Origin: an uncultured Bacteroidales bacterium
GTDB taxonomy: Bacteria; Bacteroidota; Bacteroidia; Bacteroidales; UBA932
Assembly (NCBI GenBank): GCA_944322815.1
Contig: CALUQB010000007.1
Coordinates: 18,172-82,171 of the forward strand
Direction of reading: 5' to 3'
DNA length: 64,000 nucleotides
The position numbers and the translations under genes were made by a program. This document shows positions 25,492-33,639 of this stretch, in pieces. Positions within the stretch are counted from its first letter, which is position 1. Each line of letters starts with the position of its first letter. The notes beneath the pieces were generated by a model. That model did no database searches. It was not told the DNA's origin and saw nothing but the letters and a program-made list of their open reading frames with translations.

Positions 25492-26387
25492 AATCATCAT
25501 TCGCGGCAGGAGTCGCCGCACTCGTGTTTCTGGTCATAGGCTATCAGTCGGCACTTTTCATACACAAGGCTTCGGTACTGAAGATTCTGGAGAACAAGGA
25601 CGCTCCGGATACCGTCTTCGTGATAGACAGGGAACTGGCGGAAAGCATACTGCTGCCGCTTCCTGCCGACAGGCTCGAAACCATGCGCAAGACCAGGCAT
25701 GGAAGAGAGGTCTATATGGTGAAAAAGGAATCGTCACATTCCCGGCAGGTCAAGGCTGTCCGGGAAAAGGCTGCCCCGAAAAGCGTGGAGAATTTCAGGT
25801 TTGATCCGAACACGGTCGCGGTTCCTGATCTTGTAAGGCTCGGTTTCACCGAACGTCAGGCAGTCTCCATAGACAATTACAGGAAAAAAGGAGGAATTTT
25901 CAGGCGCAAGTCGGATTTTGCGAAGTCCTTTGTCGTGGCGGACTCTGTCTATGCCCGTCTGGAGCCGTACATCGATATCCCGTTGCTTGATCTGAATCTG
26001 GCTGATTCGGCGGCGTTTGACCGTCTTCCCGGGATAGGAGGTTATTTTGCGGCGAAGATGGTGGAGTTCCGCCGGCAGCTCGGAGGTTCATATTCCAGCA
26101 AGGAGCAGCTTATGGATATCCGGCGTTTCGACCGGGAGAAGTTCGATGCCCTTTCGGATCTGGTTGTCGTCTCTGACGACAATGTCAGACCTTATCCTTT
26201 ATGGACTTTGCCTGCCGATTCCCTTAAACAGCATCCGTACATAGGTTCATATGCCGCACGGGGGATTGTAATCTACCGGGAAAACAATCCACGGTCGGAG
26301 TGGACTGTGGAAGGGCTAGCGGAGGCCGGTGTCCTCAAACCGGAAATGGCAGCGAAGCTTTCACGCTGCCGTATCCTGTCTCCGTAG
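25443..26387 (+). CDS. Membrane-anchored helix-hairpin-helix (ComEA-like) protein
   Basis: A 314-residue protein with one N-terminal membrane segment (VAALVFLVIGYQSALFI, residues 25-45) and three helix-hairpin-helix regions facing outward. They are around residues 115-170 (DLVRLGFTERQAVSID), 185-240 (LNLADSAAFDRLPGIGGYFA) and 255-305. The central one is the clearest ComEA/competence-type HhH. Bacteroidetes proteins of this type are thought to bind DNA at the membrane, possibly for uptake or repair, but this is not established. It overlaps rsmI by 49 bases and so is translated from the same message. No comEC is in the window. Confidence 0.72.
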   Translation: MENGRRDSGREERKGLKSSFAAGVAALVFLVIGYQSALFIHKASVLKILENKDAPDTVFVIDRELAESILLPLPADRLETMRKTRHGREVYMVKKESSHSRQVKAVREKAAPKSVENFRFDPNTVAVPDLVRLGFTERQAVSIDNYRKKGGIFRRKSDFAKSFVVADSVYARLEPYIDIPLLDLNLADSAAFDRLPGIGGYFAAKMVEFRRQLGGSYSSKEQLMDIRRFDREKFDALSDLVVVSDDNVRPYPLWTLPADSLKQHPYIGSYAARGIVIYRENNPRSEWTVEGLAEAGVLKPEMAAKLSRCRILSP

Positions 26388-26416
26388 CTGTCTTGCTGTC
26401 ATTCGTGGAATGGATA

Positions 26417-26493
26417 TTTGCGGATGGTGTTGCCCGGACTGTTGACTCCCGGAAGGGAGTTGTATTTTCTGTCCGGGCAACACCACCCGCAAA
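26417..26493. repeat. Long imperfect palindrome with inner hairpin
   Basis: Arms of 22 bases (21 of 22 paired; the core is GGTGTTGCCCGGA against TCCGGGCAACACC) enclose a 33-base centre that itself holds ACTCCC-GGAA-GGGAGT. It fills the gap between the convergent HhH and aldehyde dehydrogenase genes. A bidirectional terminator is the likeliest role, although neither strand has a strong U-run after the stem. Confidence 0.7.
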
Positions 26494-26497
26494 ACTA

Positions 26498-27883
26498 TCA
26501 TTTCAAGAACCTTTTGATCAGTTTCTCCTTGGTCGCCGAATACGGCTGATACCTCATCGGAAGATCAAGCCAGAACGGCTTGTCCACGATGCTCTTCAGG
26601 TGAGAAAAAGTTTCGAATCCGAAACGGCCGTGATACTGTCCCATGCCGCTTTCTCCCACTCCTCCGAACGGGAGTGACTCCGAGGCCAGGTGAATGATCG
26701 TGTCGTTCACGCATCCTCCTCCGAAATGCAGACCCGAAAGGAAAAACTCTTTCTGCTTCCTGTCTTTCGTGAACAGATATGCCGCCAAAGGTCTTGGATG
26801 GTTCTCGACATAGCGGATGACCTCTTCAGGTTCCTTGTATGTCAGTACCGGCATCAGCGGTCCGAAAATTTCTTCCTGCATGATCCTGACATTGTCACAG
26901 TCCTTGTCCGATATGTTTCCGAGCCGGAAAACCGCCGGGGATATCTTCATCCTTTCTTCGTCAGTGAAACCACCGAATATGCATTTTCCTCTGATTTCCT
27001 CCATCATACTGCACAGACGGTCGAAATGTTTCCGGTTTATGATTTTTCCATAGTCGGGATTTGCCAGCTGGTCGAGTCCGTACATCCCGAGGATTTCCCT
27101 TTTGCAGTTTTCCAGGAAACTGTCCACGATGCTTTCGTGGACAATGACGTAGTCCGGAGCTACGCAGGTCTGCCCGCAGTTGAGGTATTTCCCGAATACT
27201 GTCCGGGCAGCGGATACTCTGACATCTGCCGACGGCGTGATTATCACAGGGCTTTTCCCACCCAGTTCGAGGGTGACCGGGGTGAGATGGCGCGATGCCT
27301 TTTCCATCACCAGCCGTCCTACGGTCTTGCTACCGGTGAAAAAGATATAGTCGAATTTCTGTTCCAGCAGGTCAGAATTCACATCGCGTCCTCCTTCCAC
27401 TACTGCGGCTTCTTCTTCGGTGAAGACAGCGTTGACCAGTTTTTTGACTGCCGCCGATGTGGCAGGGGAGTAGGCGCTCGGCTTCAGAATGACCGTATTC
27501 CCGGCTGCAATGGCACTGACCAGAGGTGACATGCAGAGCAGGAAAGGGTAGTTCCACGGACTCATGATCAGGACATTGCCGTAAGGCTCATGGATGATCC
27601 TGCTGCAGGCAGGGAATTGTGAAAGCGGGGTTCTGACCCGGCGAGGCCTGCTCCATCTTTTCAGATTCCGTATGGCGCAGGACAGTTCAGACAAGGTCAT
27701 TCCGATTTCCGTCATGTAGGCTTCGGTCCGGCTTTTTCCCAGGTCTTGCGCCAGGGCAGCCGATATTTCTTCTTCCCCGGACATTATTTCTTGCCTGAGC
27801 TTTTCCAGCCTTTCAAGTCTCCTGTTTACGGAAAGAGTCCCTCCTGACCGGAAGAACTCTCTCTGTCTTTCCAAAATTTCCAT
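26498..27883 (-). CDS. Aldehyde dehydrogenase, class 3 type
   Basis: A 461-residue NAD(P)-dependent enzyme oxidising aldehydes to acids. The order and spacing match the ALDH3 group: MSPWNYPFLL with Asn111, ILKPSAYSP, FTGSKTVGR, LELGGKSP with the general base Glu206, GQTCVAPDY with the nucleophile Cys240, and the C-terminal EEIFGPLMP and LPFGGVGESGMGQYHG. There is no signal peptide; it is cytoplasmic. Aliphatic or aromatic aldehydes are typical substrates of the group. It stands alone, with an AT-rich, repeat-bounded region upstream, so its native promoter may have been altered. No clear TAnnTTTG was found in front of it. Confidence 0.88.
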   Translation of the reverse strand: MEILERQREFFRSGGTLSVNRRLERLEKLRQEIMSGEEEISAALAQDLGKSRTEAYMTEIGMTLSELSCAIRNLKRWSRPRRVRTPLSQFPACSRIIHEPYGNVLIMSPWNYPFLLCMSPLVSAIAAGNTVILKPSAYSPATSAAVKKLVNAVFTEEEAAVVEGGRDVNSDLLEQKFDYIFFTGSKTVGRLVMEKASRHLTPVTLELGGKSPVIITPSADVRVSAARTVFGKYLNCGQTCVAPDYVIVHESIVDSFLENCKREILGMYGLDQLANPDYGKIINRKHFDRLCSMMEEIRGKCIFGGFTDEERMKISPAVFRLGNISDKDCDNVRIMQEEIFGPLMPVLTYKEPEEVIRYVENHPRPLAAYLFTKDRKQKEFFLSGLHFGGGCVNDTIIHLASESLPFGGVGESGMGQYHGRFGFETFSHLKSIVDKPFWLDLPMRYQPYSATKEKLIKRFLK

Positions 27884-27901
27884 ATCGAATCCTTTCTGTT
27901 T

Positions 27902-27922
27902 TATCGGTGTGGAATTTATTTC
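27902..27922. repeat. Left boundary repeat of the AlbA_2 islet
   Basis: A 21-base end beginning TATCGGTGTGGAATTT. It is matched in inverted orientation at 30168-30188 (19 of 21 positions). Its last 17 bases (GGTGTGGAATTTATTTC) recur as a perfect direct repeat at 30130-30146. It lies 18 bases upstream of the aldehyde dehydrogenase start. Confidence 0.75.
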
Positions 27923-28133
27923 AGATTATGAACGATTTTATATAATTGTTTGGAGAATAAATATTTAACCGAGTATCTGAAAATAATGGTAACGATTTAC
28001 TGTCAAATAACACTTTATGCAAAAGTAGTCAAAATCTACATCCGGGCAAAACCATTGGCTATTTTTAGTCGTAATTAGTCGTAATTAGTCGTAATTAGTC
28101 GTAATTCGACATATTTGGTTGGAAAGTATCGAT
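27923..28133. other. AT-rich non-coding segment of the islet
   Basis: No reading frame of note and no recognised RNA. Apart from the four-copy 10-bp tandem repeat at 28065-28104 it is simply AT-rich, in contrast with the roughly 50% GC genes on either side. No confident promoter for the aldehyde dehydrogenase was found here. Confidence 0.5.
28065..28104. repeat. Tandem repeat, 4 x TTAGTCGTAA
   Basis: Four exact head-to-tail copies of the 10-bp unit TTAGTCGTAA, ending 29 bases after (downstream of) the AlbA_2 gene stop codon. Ten-base units put each copy on the same face of the helix, as for a protein-binding array. Slippage expansion is an equally simple explanation. Confidence 0.9.
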
Positions 28134-29810
28134 TTATGACTTAGCATACCACATCCTGCCTTTAAGAATAATTATCCCTGCTTCTTTCATTTCCACAAGA
28201 ATGTTCCCGACCATTCGTTCCTGCTGTTCCGGAGTCTTGGTTTTAGGAAGCACATCTTTGAGATAGTCAAATATCGCATCTCGCTTGGTTCCTGCCGAAC
28301 CAGCATTTTGAAGATACTGCAAAATCATTTGTTGGAGTTTACCTTTATCCAGTCCTCTGGTGCGAGTATAATCTGGCAACTGTTTTGTCTTTTTAGCTAT
28401 ATCAAGGGATATGCTATATTCAGAAACAGTCCCTTCTAAAAGTCCTCTATTCAATAAGTCTATCACATTCGCTTCAGAAATTCGACGTCCTTTTTGTACT
28501 GAGTCCAAAAGAATACAATCCTCCAATGTCAATGTGTTGTTTTCCTTGAGTAGCTGTGTGTATTTTTCATTGATAGTATTTCCATATATTGTCACACCAA
28601 CCTCTTTATTCAATACATCTATTTCGTAATCCGGCATCGGGAAATGGCGACGCCTTTGTTCATTGAACATCTTTTTAATGCCACGGCTTACGGTGTCTAT
28701 CATGTTGAAATTCACCATTGCACGACAAAGACACTCATTTCGGAAATGACGTTGAGGCCCTTTGGTTTCCAAAGCCTTTTGCAAAGTGCCAGGAATAAAA
28801 CTACCTCCATTTGCATAGTAAAGCCATCCCGGATTTTCTACAAAATTGATACGTTGCTGTAAAGTATAATCCTGATGTGCAATGGCATTATGCAGTGCCT
28901 CACGAATAGTGTAGTCGTCATATTGCTTCATTGTTTCCGGGAATAGTGTTCCTCCTGGCAATTCCCTCATTGTCAGATTGTGTATTTTGCTCAAGATTTT
29001 GTCAACTGTGAGAATAAATGGAGCAGTGAAATGTTCATAATCTATGACATTTTGGAATTCATCCCGTAAAGTCCATGTGACTTCAACTACAGCAGGACGA
29101 AGTTTAAGTACAGAAACAGGTTTACCCAACAGAATAATGGCTGCACGAGTCAGTTTTCCATCTGTCATTATTCCACTATTGGAAAGAAAATCTTCCACTG
29201 TCCATGTGTCAATTTCCTCAGAAGAAATATTGGAAGAATGTACCTTTTTGAACATAATACGAGCTTTTGCTACAGCCAATTCATCCAAATCCGCTATTGT
29301 CGCATTAGGAACAATTTCTGCGGACCAATCTTTGGCTTCAAAGACAGGTTCTTCCAGAATAACGGCAAGCCGTTCTTGTGTCATCTCTACCAATGAATCT
29401 TCGACACGCTGCCACGCTTTTTTATGAGCATAAACTGGACGTCGAGATAAATGTTTTGGAATATGGATTATCCAAACCGTCTTATGTGTATCCTCTGTAG
29501 TATATTCGTCGATACTCAATCCTTCGGAAGAAAGATTGGTACAATGCTCTATCAGTTTCCATACAGCAGATTGGGCATTCAAATTAAATTTGGATAAATC
29601 TGTCCCAACAATTGCCAGTGTTTTATCCTGCACTCCGATAACAAGATGACCTCCCTCCATATTGGCTATGGCGGATACATATGAAATTACATCATTTTTT
29701 TCATCTCCGGCAAAGGAATTCTTGAGATTTTTCATCTCTTTCCACTCACAGCGTGCATTCTCTTGCGGAAACTCACGGAGTAAATATTTTTGAAGTTCTT
29801 TTGCTGTCAT
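28134..29810 (-). CDS. AlbA_2/Schlafen-domain ATP-binding protein
   Basis: A 558-residue protein. The N-terminal AlbA_2 (Schlafen-like) domain covers about residues 10-130: NARCEWKEMKNLKNSF, then YVSAIANMEGGHLVIGV. A central region is followed by an HATPase_c_4-type segment near 300-370 (TIREALHNAIAHQDY, then NGGSFIPGTL). The C-terminal 150 residues look like winged-helix DNA-binding modules. Relatives are annotated as putative transcriptional regulators or ATP-dependent RecG-like proteins; some lie in defence islands. Codon use is AT-rich and unlike all neighbours, and the gene sits between repeat ends, so it is probably acquired. A precise function cannot be assigned. Confidence 0.78.
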   Translation of the reverse strand: MTAKELQKYLLREFPQENARCEWKEMKNLKNSFAGDEKNDVISYVSAIANMEGGHLVIGVQDKTLAIVGTDLSKFNLNAQSAVWKLIEHCTNLSSEGLSIDEYTTEDTHKTVWIIHIPKHLSRRPVYAHKKAWQRVEDSLVEMTQERLAVILEEPVFEAKDWSAEIVPNATIADLDELAVAKARIMFKKVHSSNISSEEIDTWTVEDFLSNSGIMTDGKLTRAAIILLGKPVSVLKLRPAVVEVTWTLRDEFQNVIDYEHFTAPFILTVDKILSKIHNLTMRELPGGTLFPETMKQYDDYTIREALHNAIAHQDYTLQQRINFVENPGWLYYANGGSFIPGTLQKALETKGPQRHFRNECLCRAMVNFNMIDTVSRGIKKMFNEQRRRHFPMPDYEIDVLNKEVGVTIYGNTINEKYTQLLKENNTLTLEDCILLDSVQKGRRISEANVIDLLNRGLLEGTVSEYSISLDIAKKTKQLPDYTRTRGLDKGKLQQMILQYLQNAGSAGTKRDAIFDYLKDVLPKTKTPEQQERMVGNILVEMKEAGIIILKGRMWYAKS

Positions 29811-30129
29811 AATTAATGAGATTTAATTTTTGACCAAATGTTTAGTCCTAAATTAAAAATCCCCAAAATCCGCCTAAACCACCAATTATCTGAATCTTTT
29901 TCGTATTTTCCCGGGCTGTAAAATTAACTTATCGAGAATTGTCGAAAGCTATGATAAATTATGTATATTGTTGAAATATGGTAACTTAGGATGTATGATC
30001 GTCCATACCCACGTAAACCGTTCATGAGAATGTTTTGTGGACATTCGAAAGTAAGCAGCATCGTATACGTGGAAGAGATTTACCGGCCCGATCATTCACG
30101 ATCTGTATAAGCAAAGGTATTGTATGATA
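29811..30129. other. AT-rich intergenic region upstream of the AlbA_2 gene
   Basis: No open frame over 40 codons and no tRNA-like fold. It should contain the AlbA_2 gene promoter, but no exact TAnnTTTG on the minus strand was found. A weak 10-base inverted pair (30009-30018 and 30063-30072, 9 of 10) is the only internal structure seen. Confidence 0.4.
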
Positions 30130-30146
30130 GGTGTGGAATTTATTTC
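30130..30146. repeat. 17-bp direct repeat copy at the right side of the islet
   Basis: GGTGTGGAATTTATTTC, identical to 27906-27922. It also forms the left arm of the large hairpin that ends at 30184. Confidence 0.8.
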
Positions 30147-30184
30147 CGGCACTGTTTTTTCTGTGCCGGAAAAAATTCCACACC
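30130..30184 (-). terminator. Large hairpin downstream of trpS
   Basis: Arms of 23 and 22 bases (GGTGTGGAATTT and CCGGCAC paired with GTGCCGG and AATTCCACACC, one bulged base) with a T-rich 10-base loop. It begins 13 bases past the trpS stop and probably ends the recA-trpS message. It doubles as the right boundary of the islet. Confidence 0.65.
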
Positions 30185-30188
30185 GATA
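30168..30188. repeat. Right boundary (inverted) repeat of the islet
   Basis: Inverted copy of 27902-27922 with 19 of 21 positions identical; the shared core is TATCGGTGTGGAATTT when read on the minus strand. It lies 9 bases from the trpS stop codon. Confidence 0.7.
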
Positions 30189-30196
30189 TTACATCC

Positions 30197-31186
30197 TCAG
30201 AAAGATTTGAAACCCACTGCCTTTCTCACCTGAGAAAGCGTAGCCGCAGCACTCTCCCTGGCTCTCTCACGACCTGAAGCCACCACCTTGGACAGATAAG
30301 CATCATCATTGTATATGGCATCAATCCTATCCCTGATAGGCAGGGTCATCTTGCAGATATCTGCCGCCAGCTGCTTCTTCAAATCTCCGTATCTGATGCT
30401 GCAGTCATTCCATTTTTCTGTGAAATAGTCCACTGTAGACTGGTCCGATACGAGTTTCAGCAGGGTAAACAGATTCCCTATCACCTCTGGCATAGGCGAA
30501 TCCGGCTCTGCAGGACCAGAATCCGTCACGGCCTTCATCACTTTCTTCGTGATGGTCTTTTCGTCATCGTAGAGGTAAATGCCGTTCCCGTTGCTCTTTC
30601 CCATCTTTCCGCTGCCGTCCAGTCCGGGCACTTTCACCGCCCCTCCGCTGAATACGAGATTCCGCGGCTCCGGAAAGACTTCTTCCCCGTACATGTTGTT
30701 GAACCTGCGGGCGAAAACCCTGGCCAGCTCCAGATGCTGCTCCTGATCCTTCCCTACAGGTACCCACTGTGCCCTGTGTACCAGAATGTCCGAAGCCATC
30801 AGCACCGGGTAGGTAAGCAGGCCTGCATTTACGTTGTTCGGATTCTGGCGTACCTTTTCCTTGAAAGTGACCGTCCTTTCCAGTTCTCCGACATATGCTA
30901 TCATATTGAGGAGTACATACAGTTCGCTTATTTCCGGCACATCGCTCTGGATGTATATGGCCGATTTCTCGGGATCGAGTCCTGCAGCCAGATATTCTGC
31001 CAGAATGGTCTTCACGCTCGCATGGAAATCATCCGGATGAGGATGGGTCGTGAGCGAATGAAGGTCTGCGATGAAGAAGAAGCATTTGTATTCGTCCTGT
31101 ATCCTGACGAAGTTTCTCAACGCACCGAAATAGTTTCCAAGATGAAGATGCCCTGTCGAGCGTATTCCGCTTAATACTGTATCCAT
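30197..31186 (-). CDS. trpS: Tryptophanyl-tRNA synthetase
   Basis: A 329-residue class I aminoacyl-tRNA synthetase that charges tRNA-Trp. The HIGH-type motif is STGHLHLGNYFGAL near residue 11 and the KMSKS-type motif is GKMGKSNGN near 192. The FFIADLHSLT segment is typical of TrpRS. The length is normal (325-335 residues). It starts 4 bases after the recA stop, so recA and trpS form one transcription unit. A large hairpin follows the stop. Confidence 0.95.
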   Translation of the reverse strand: MDTVLSGIRSTGHLHLGNYFGALRNFVRIQDEYKCFFFIADLHSLTTHPHPDDFHASVKTILAEYLAAGLDPEKSAIYIQSDVPEISELYVLLNMIAYVGELERTVTFKEKVRQNPNNVNAGLLTYPVLMASDILVHRAQWVPVGKDQEQHLELARVFARRFNNMYGEEVFPEPRNLVFSGGAVKVPGLDGSGKMGKSNGNGIYLYDDEKTITKKVMKAVTDSGPAEPDSPMPEVIGNLFTLLKLVSDQSTVDYFTEKWNDCSIRYGDLKKQLAADICKMTLPIRDRIDAIYNDDAYLSKVVASGRERARESAAATLSQVRKAVGFKSF

Positions 31187-31190
31187 TTCC

Positions 31191-32222
31191 CTAGTCCTTT
31201 ATGTTAGCCATCGCTTCCCTGATCTTTCCTTCTATCTCTTCGCTCAACTCCACATTGTCGGTGAGAAGCTGTTTGACCGCTTCGCGACCCTGTGCCAGCC
31301 GGGTGTCATTATAGCTGAACCATGATCCGCTCTTCTTGATGATGTCGAATTCCACACCGAGATCTATGATCTCCCCGATATGCGAGATGCCTTCTCCGAA
31401 GACAATGTCGAATTCCGCCTTCTTGAAAGGAGGGGCCAGCTTGTTCTTCACGATCTTCACCCTGGTCCTGTTTCCGAGAGCTTCTTCTCCGTCTTTGATC
31501 TGGGTAGTGCGGCGCACGTCCACACGTACCGAGGCGTAGAATTTCAGTGCGTTTCCTCCTGTGGTGGTCTCCGGGTTTCCGAACATCACGCCGATCTTGT
31601 CGCGCAGCTGGTTGATGAATATGCAGCAGGTATTCGTCTTGCTGATATTGGCGGTAAGTTTCCTGAGCGCCTGGCTCATCAGCCTGGCCTGGAGCCCCAT
31701 CTTCGAGTCACCCATCTCTCCTTCTATCTCGGCCTTAGGGGTCAGTGCGGCCACGGAGTCTATGACGATGATGTCTATGGCACCGGAGCGGATCAGGTTG
31801 TCCGCTATCTCCAGGGCCTGCTCTCCGTTGTCCGGCTGGGATATGAGCAGGGTTTCCAGGTTTACGCCGAGATTCTTCGCGTAGGTCCTGTCGAAAGCGT
31901 GTTCCGCATCTATGATAGCTGCTATGCCTCCCTGTTTCTGTGCCTGAGCTATCGCGTGGATCGCCAGTGTGGTCTTTCCGCTCGATTCAGGCCCGAAGAT
32001 TTCTATTACACGTCCGCGCGGATATCCGCCGATGCCCAATGCATGGTCGAGGGCAATTGAGCCGCTCGGGATTACTGACACTTCCCATTTAGGCTGGTCT
32101 TCCCCCATCTTCATGATCGCACCTTTCCCGTAATCTTTCTCGATCTTGTCGATAGTAGCCTGCAGTGCTTTCAGCTTCGCTGCGCTCACATCGACATTTT
32201 CCTTTTCAACTTCTTTAGCCAT
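31191..32222 (-). CDS. recA: DNA recombination/repair protein RecA
   Basis: A 343-residue ATP-dependent strand-exchange protein for homologous recombination and SOS signalling. Walker A is [29 protein letters not shown] and the L2-loop-type [20 protein letters not shown] are all standard RecA. The ATG at 32222 ([10 protein letters not shown]) is preferred over one at 32243, giving the family's usual N-terminus and a leader of about 50 bases from a perfect -7 element. No LexA-box-like palindrome was recognised in the leader. It is the first gene of the recA-trpS unit. Confidence 0.97.
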   Translation of the reverse strand: MAKEVEKENVDVSAAKLKALQATIDKIEKDYGKGAIMKMGEDQPKWEVSVIPSGSIALDHALGIGGYPRGRVIEIFGPESSGKTTLAIHAIAQAQKQGGIAAIIDAEHAFDRTYAKNLGVNLETLLISQPDNGEQALEIADNLIRSGAIDIIVIDSVAALTPKAEIEGEMGDSKMGLQARLMSQALRKLTANISKTNTCCIFINQLRDKIGVMFGNPETTTGGNALKFYASVRVDVRRTTQIKDGEEALGNRTRVKIVKNKLAPPFKKAEFDIVFGEGISHIGEIIDLGVEFDIIKKSGSWFSYNDTRLAQGREAVKQLLTDNVELSEEIEGKIREAMANIKD

Positions 32223-32279
32223 AAATGTCTGTTTTATTTTCATTTTCCGGCTCCGGACTTTCCGGCAGCCATAATTTTA

Positions 32280-32312
32280 CAAAGATACAAAAAATATTAT
32301 GAGGAAGACCAA
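32280..32312 (-). promoter_or_regulatory. Promoter for recA-trpS
   Basis: On the minus strand, TTGG, a 21-base spacer, then TATCTTTG (plus positions 32280-32287), which fits TAnnTTTG exactly. It lies about 58 bases before the recA ATG and just after the upstream hydrolase gene. Confidence 0.65.
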
Positions 32313-32320
32313 AAAGGGTA

Positions 32321-33550
32321 CTATATTGTTCCCCATAAACCCATGTACCTGAGCATGAATTCGACACCGCCCAGGACGTGTCCTGACAGGGTCAGGTCGG
32401 TCAGGGTGGACGAACTCCAGGAGTTGTGTGCGTTTACCGCATTGGAATAAGGCACGAAGTCGTCTTGAGGGGAATGGTACAGGTATACAGGAACTTGCGG
32501 CGGTACGGACGAGTATATCAATGAATTTTTCCGAAGCGCACCGACGATGGCGATGACATCGGCGTTCCCGTTGAACTCAGGTCCGGCAAAGAAATCCTGG
32601 TGTATCACCTTGGTGATGTCGCTGCCTAATGCATCGTGCCATTCGGAAAGCGGCCGCGAAGAGAACATTCCGTTCAGGCCGTTTTCAATGACTTCCGGAG
32701 CATACAGGTTCTCGTCGCTGACTTTAAGCTGTTCTCCGTATGCCATGCCGCGGATCAGATACGGGGCATATCCTGTTTGCGAGTACGGCACGGGGCCATC
32801 CTGACCGGACAGGAAGGTCTGCAGAATACTTTCCAGGTCGTACGGACCTCCTCCGGCGTATACCGCCCTGACACTTCCGGCCAGTCCGCGCCTGTCCAGT
32901 TCAAACAATGTGGCCATGGAGGCTTGTCCCCCTTGCGAGTAGCCTACCAGTTCTATGTCATCGTCGGTTTCCGTGACCGATTTCCGCTGCAGGTATTCCC
33001 TCGCCGCTTCAATCATGTCTGCGCAGGCGGTGCCTGTCAGCCTGTCGTGCAGATACGGATGCATGCGGTCCGGTGTCTGGCTGGACCCATATCCGATGTA
33101 GTCGGCCATGACTATGACATGTCCGCGGACGACGGGCAGCATTTCGTAGTAGAAAATCTGTTCCGAAGGGGCGTCTTCCATGTCGAGTGTCCCGTGCTGG
33201 ATACTTGTCAGGTGGTCGTATGAGGTGGTTCCGTGCGGCATGGCTATGACTCCGGAAGCTGTTATCGGATTTCCGTCCACGCCGGTGGTGGAATATTCGA
33301 TGGCGGCAACATCCACATCGCACATCAGCAGAGAGATGAGTTCTGCAGGCAGACTGATGCCCTGGCTGGTAATGAAGTCGGCTGTCATTTCAGCCAGTTC
33401 TTCCTTTTCGAAACTGGTTTCCGAGAGTATGCCGGTCAGTCTTCCGGTTTTTGCAGGAATTTCATCCAAAGGGATTTCTTCGTGGTCACATGCTGCTGCC
33501 AGAAGCAGGAACAGCAGGACCGTCAGTTTGCTTGCAATATGCCTGTTCAT
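32321..33550 (-). CDS. Secreted alpha/beta hydrolase (lipase/esterase-like) lipoprotein
   Basis: A 409-residue protein starting with a lipoprotein signal (SKLTVLLFLLLAAAC, lipid Cys21). The nucleophile elbow is GYSQGGQAS near residue 200. An oxyanion-type HGT motif precedes it (IQHGTLDME), and the late YHSPQDDFVPYSNA and SGHVLGG provide the likely acidic and His residues. The overall pattern fits secretory-lipase/alpha-beta hydrolase families of about 400 residues. The ATG at 33550 is chosen for the clean signal; the frame is open to 33607. It is divergent from rlmN by about 90 bases. The ester substrate is unknown. Confidence 0.78.
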   Translation of the reverse strand: MNRHIASKLTVLLFLLLAAACDHEEIPLDEIPAKTGRLTGILSETSFEKEELAEMTADFITSQGISLPAELISLLMCDVDVAAIEYSTTGVDGNPITASGVIAMPHGTTSYDHLTSIQHGTLDMEDAPSEQIFYYEMLPVVRGHVIVMADYIGYGSSQTPDRMHPYLHDRLTGTACADMIEAAREYLQRKSVTETDDDIELVGYSQGGQASMATLFELDRRGLAGSVRAVYAGGGPYDLESILQTFLSGQDGPVPYSQTGYAPYLIRGMAYGEQLKVSDENLYAPEVIENGLNGMFSSRPLSEWHDALGSDITKVIHQDFFAGPEFNGNADVIAIVGALRKNSLIYSSVPPQVPVYLYHSPQDDFVPYSNAVNAHNSWSSSTLTDLTLSGHVLGGVEFMLRYMGLWGTI

Positions 33551-33614
33551 TTTTCCGTTTGTTTTATCTGTTCGCCGGTTGGTCAAAATCGCTGTAAAAT
33601 TAATCATTTATTCT

Positions 33615-33622
33615 TACATTTG
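33615..33622 (+). promoter_or_regulatory. -7 element for rlmN
   Basis: TACATTTG followed by CA fits TAnnTTTGCA. The start would lie only about 12 bases before the rlmN ATG at 33640, giving a very short leader. Confidence 0.6.
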
Positions 33623-33639
33623 CAGGAATATATTTGCGG

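Noticed and set aside
28065-28104. Tandem repeat considered as a CRISPR remnant
   Set aside because: Units are 10 bp with no spacers; no cas genes.
29940-30129. Possible tRNA or small RNA in the gap upstream of the AlbA_2 gene
   Set aside because: No cloverleaf, no TTC-type T-loop and only a weak 9-of-10 inverted pair; nothing supportable.
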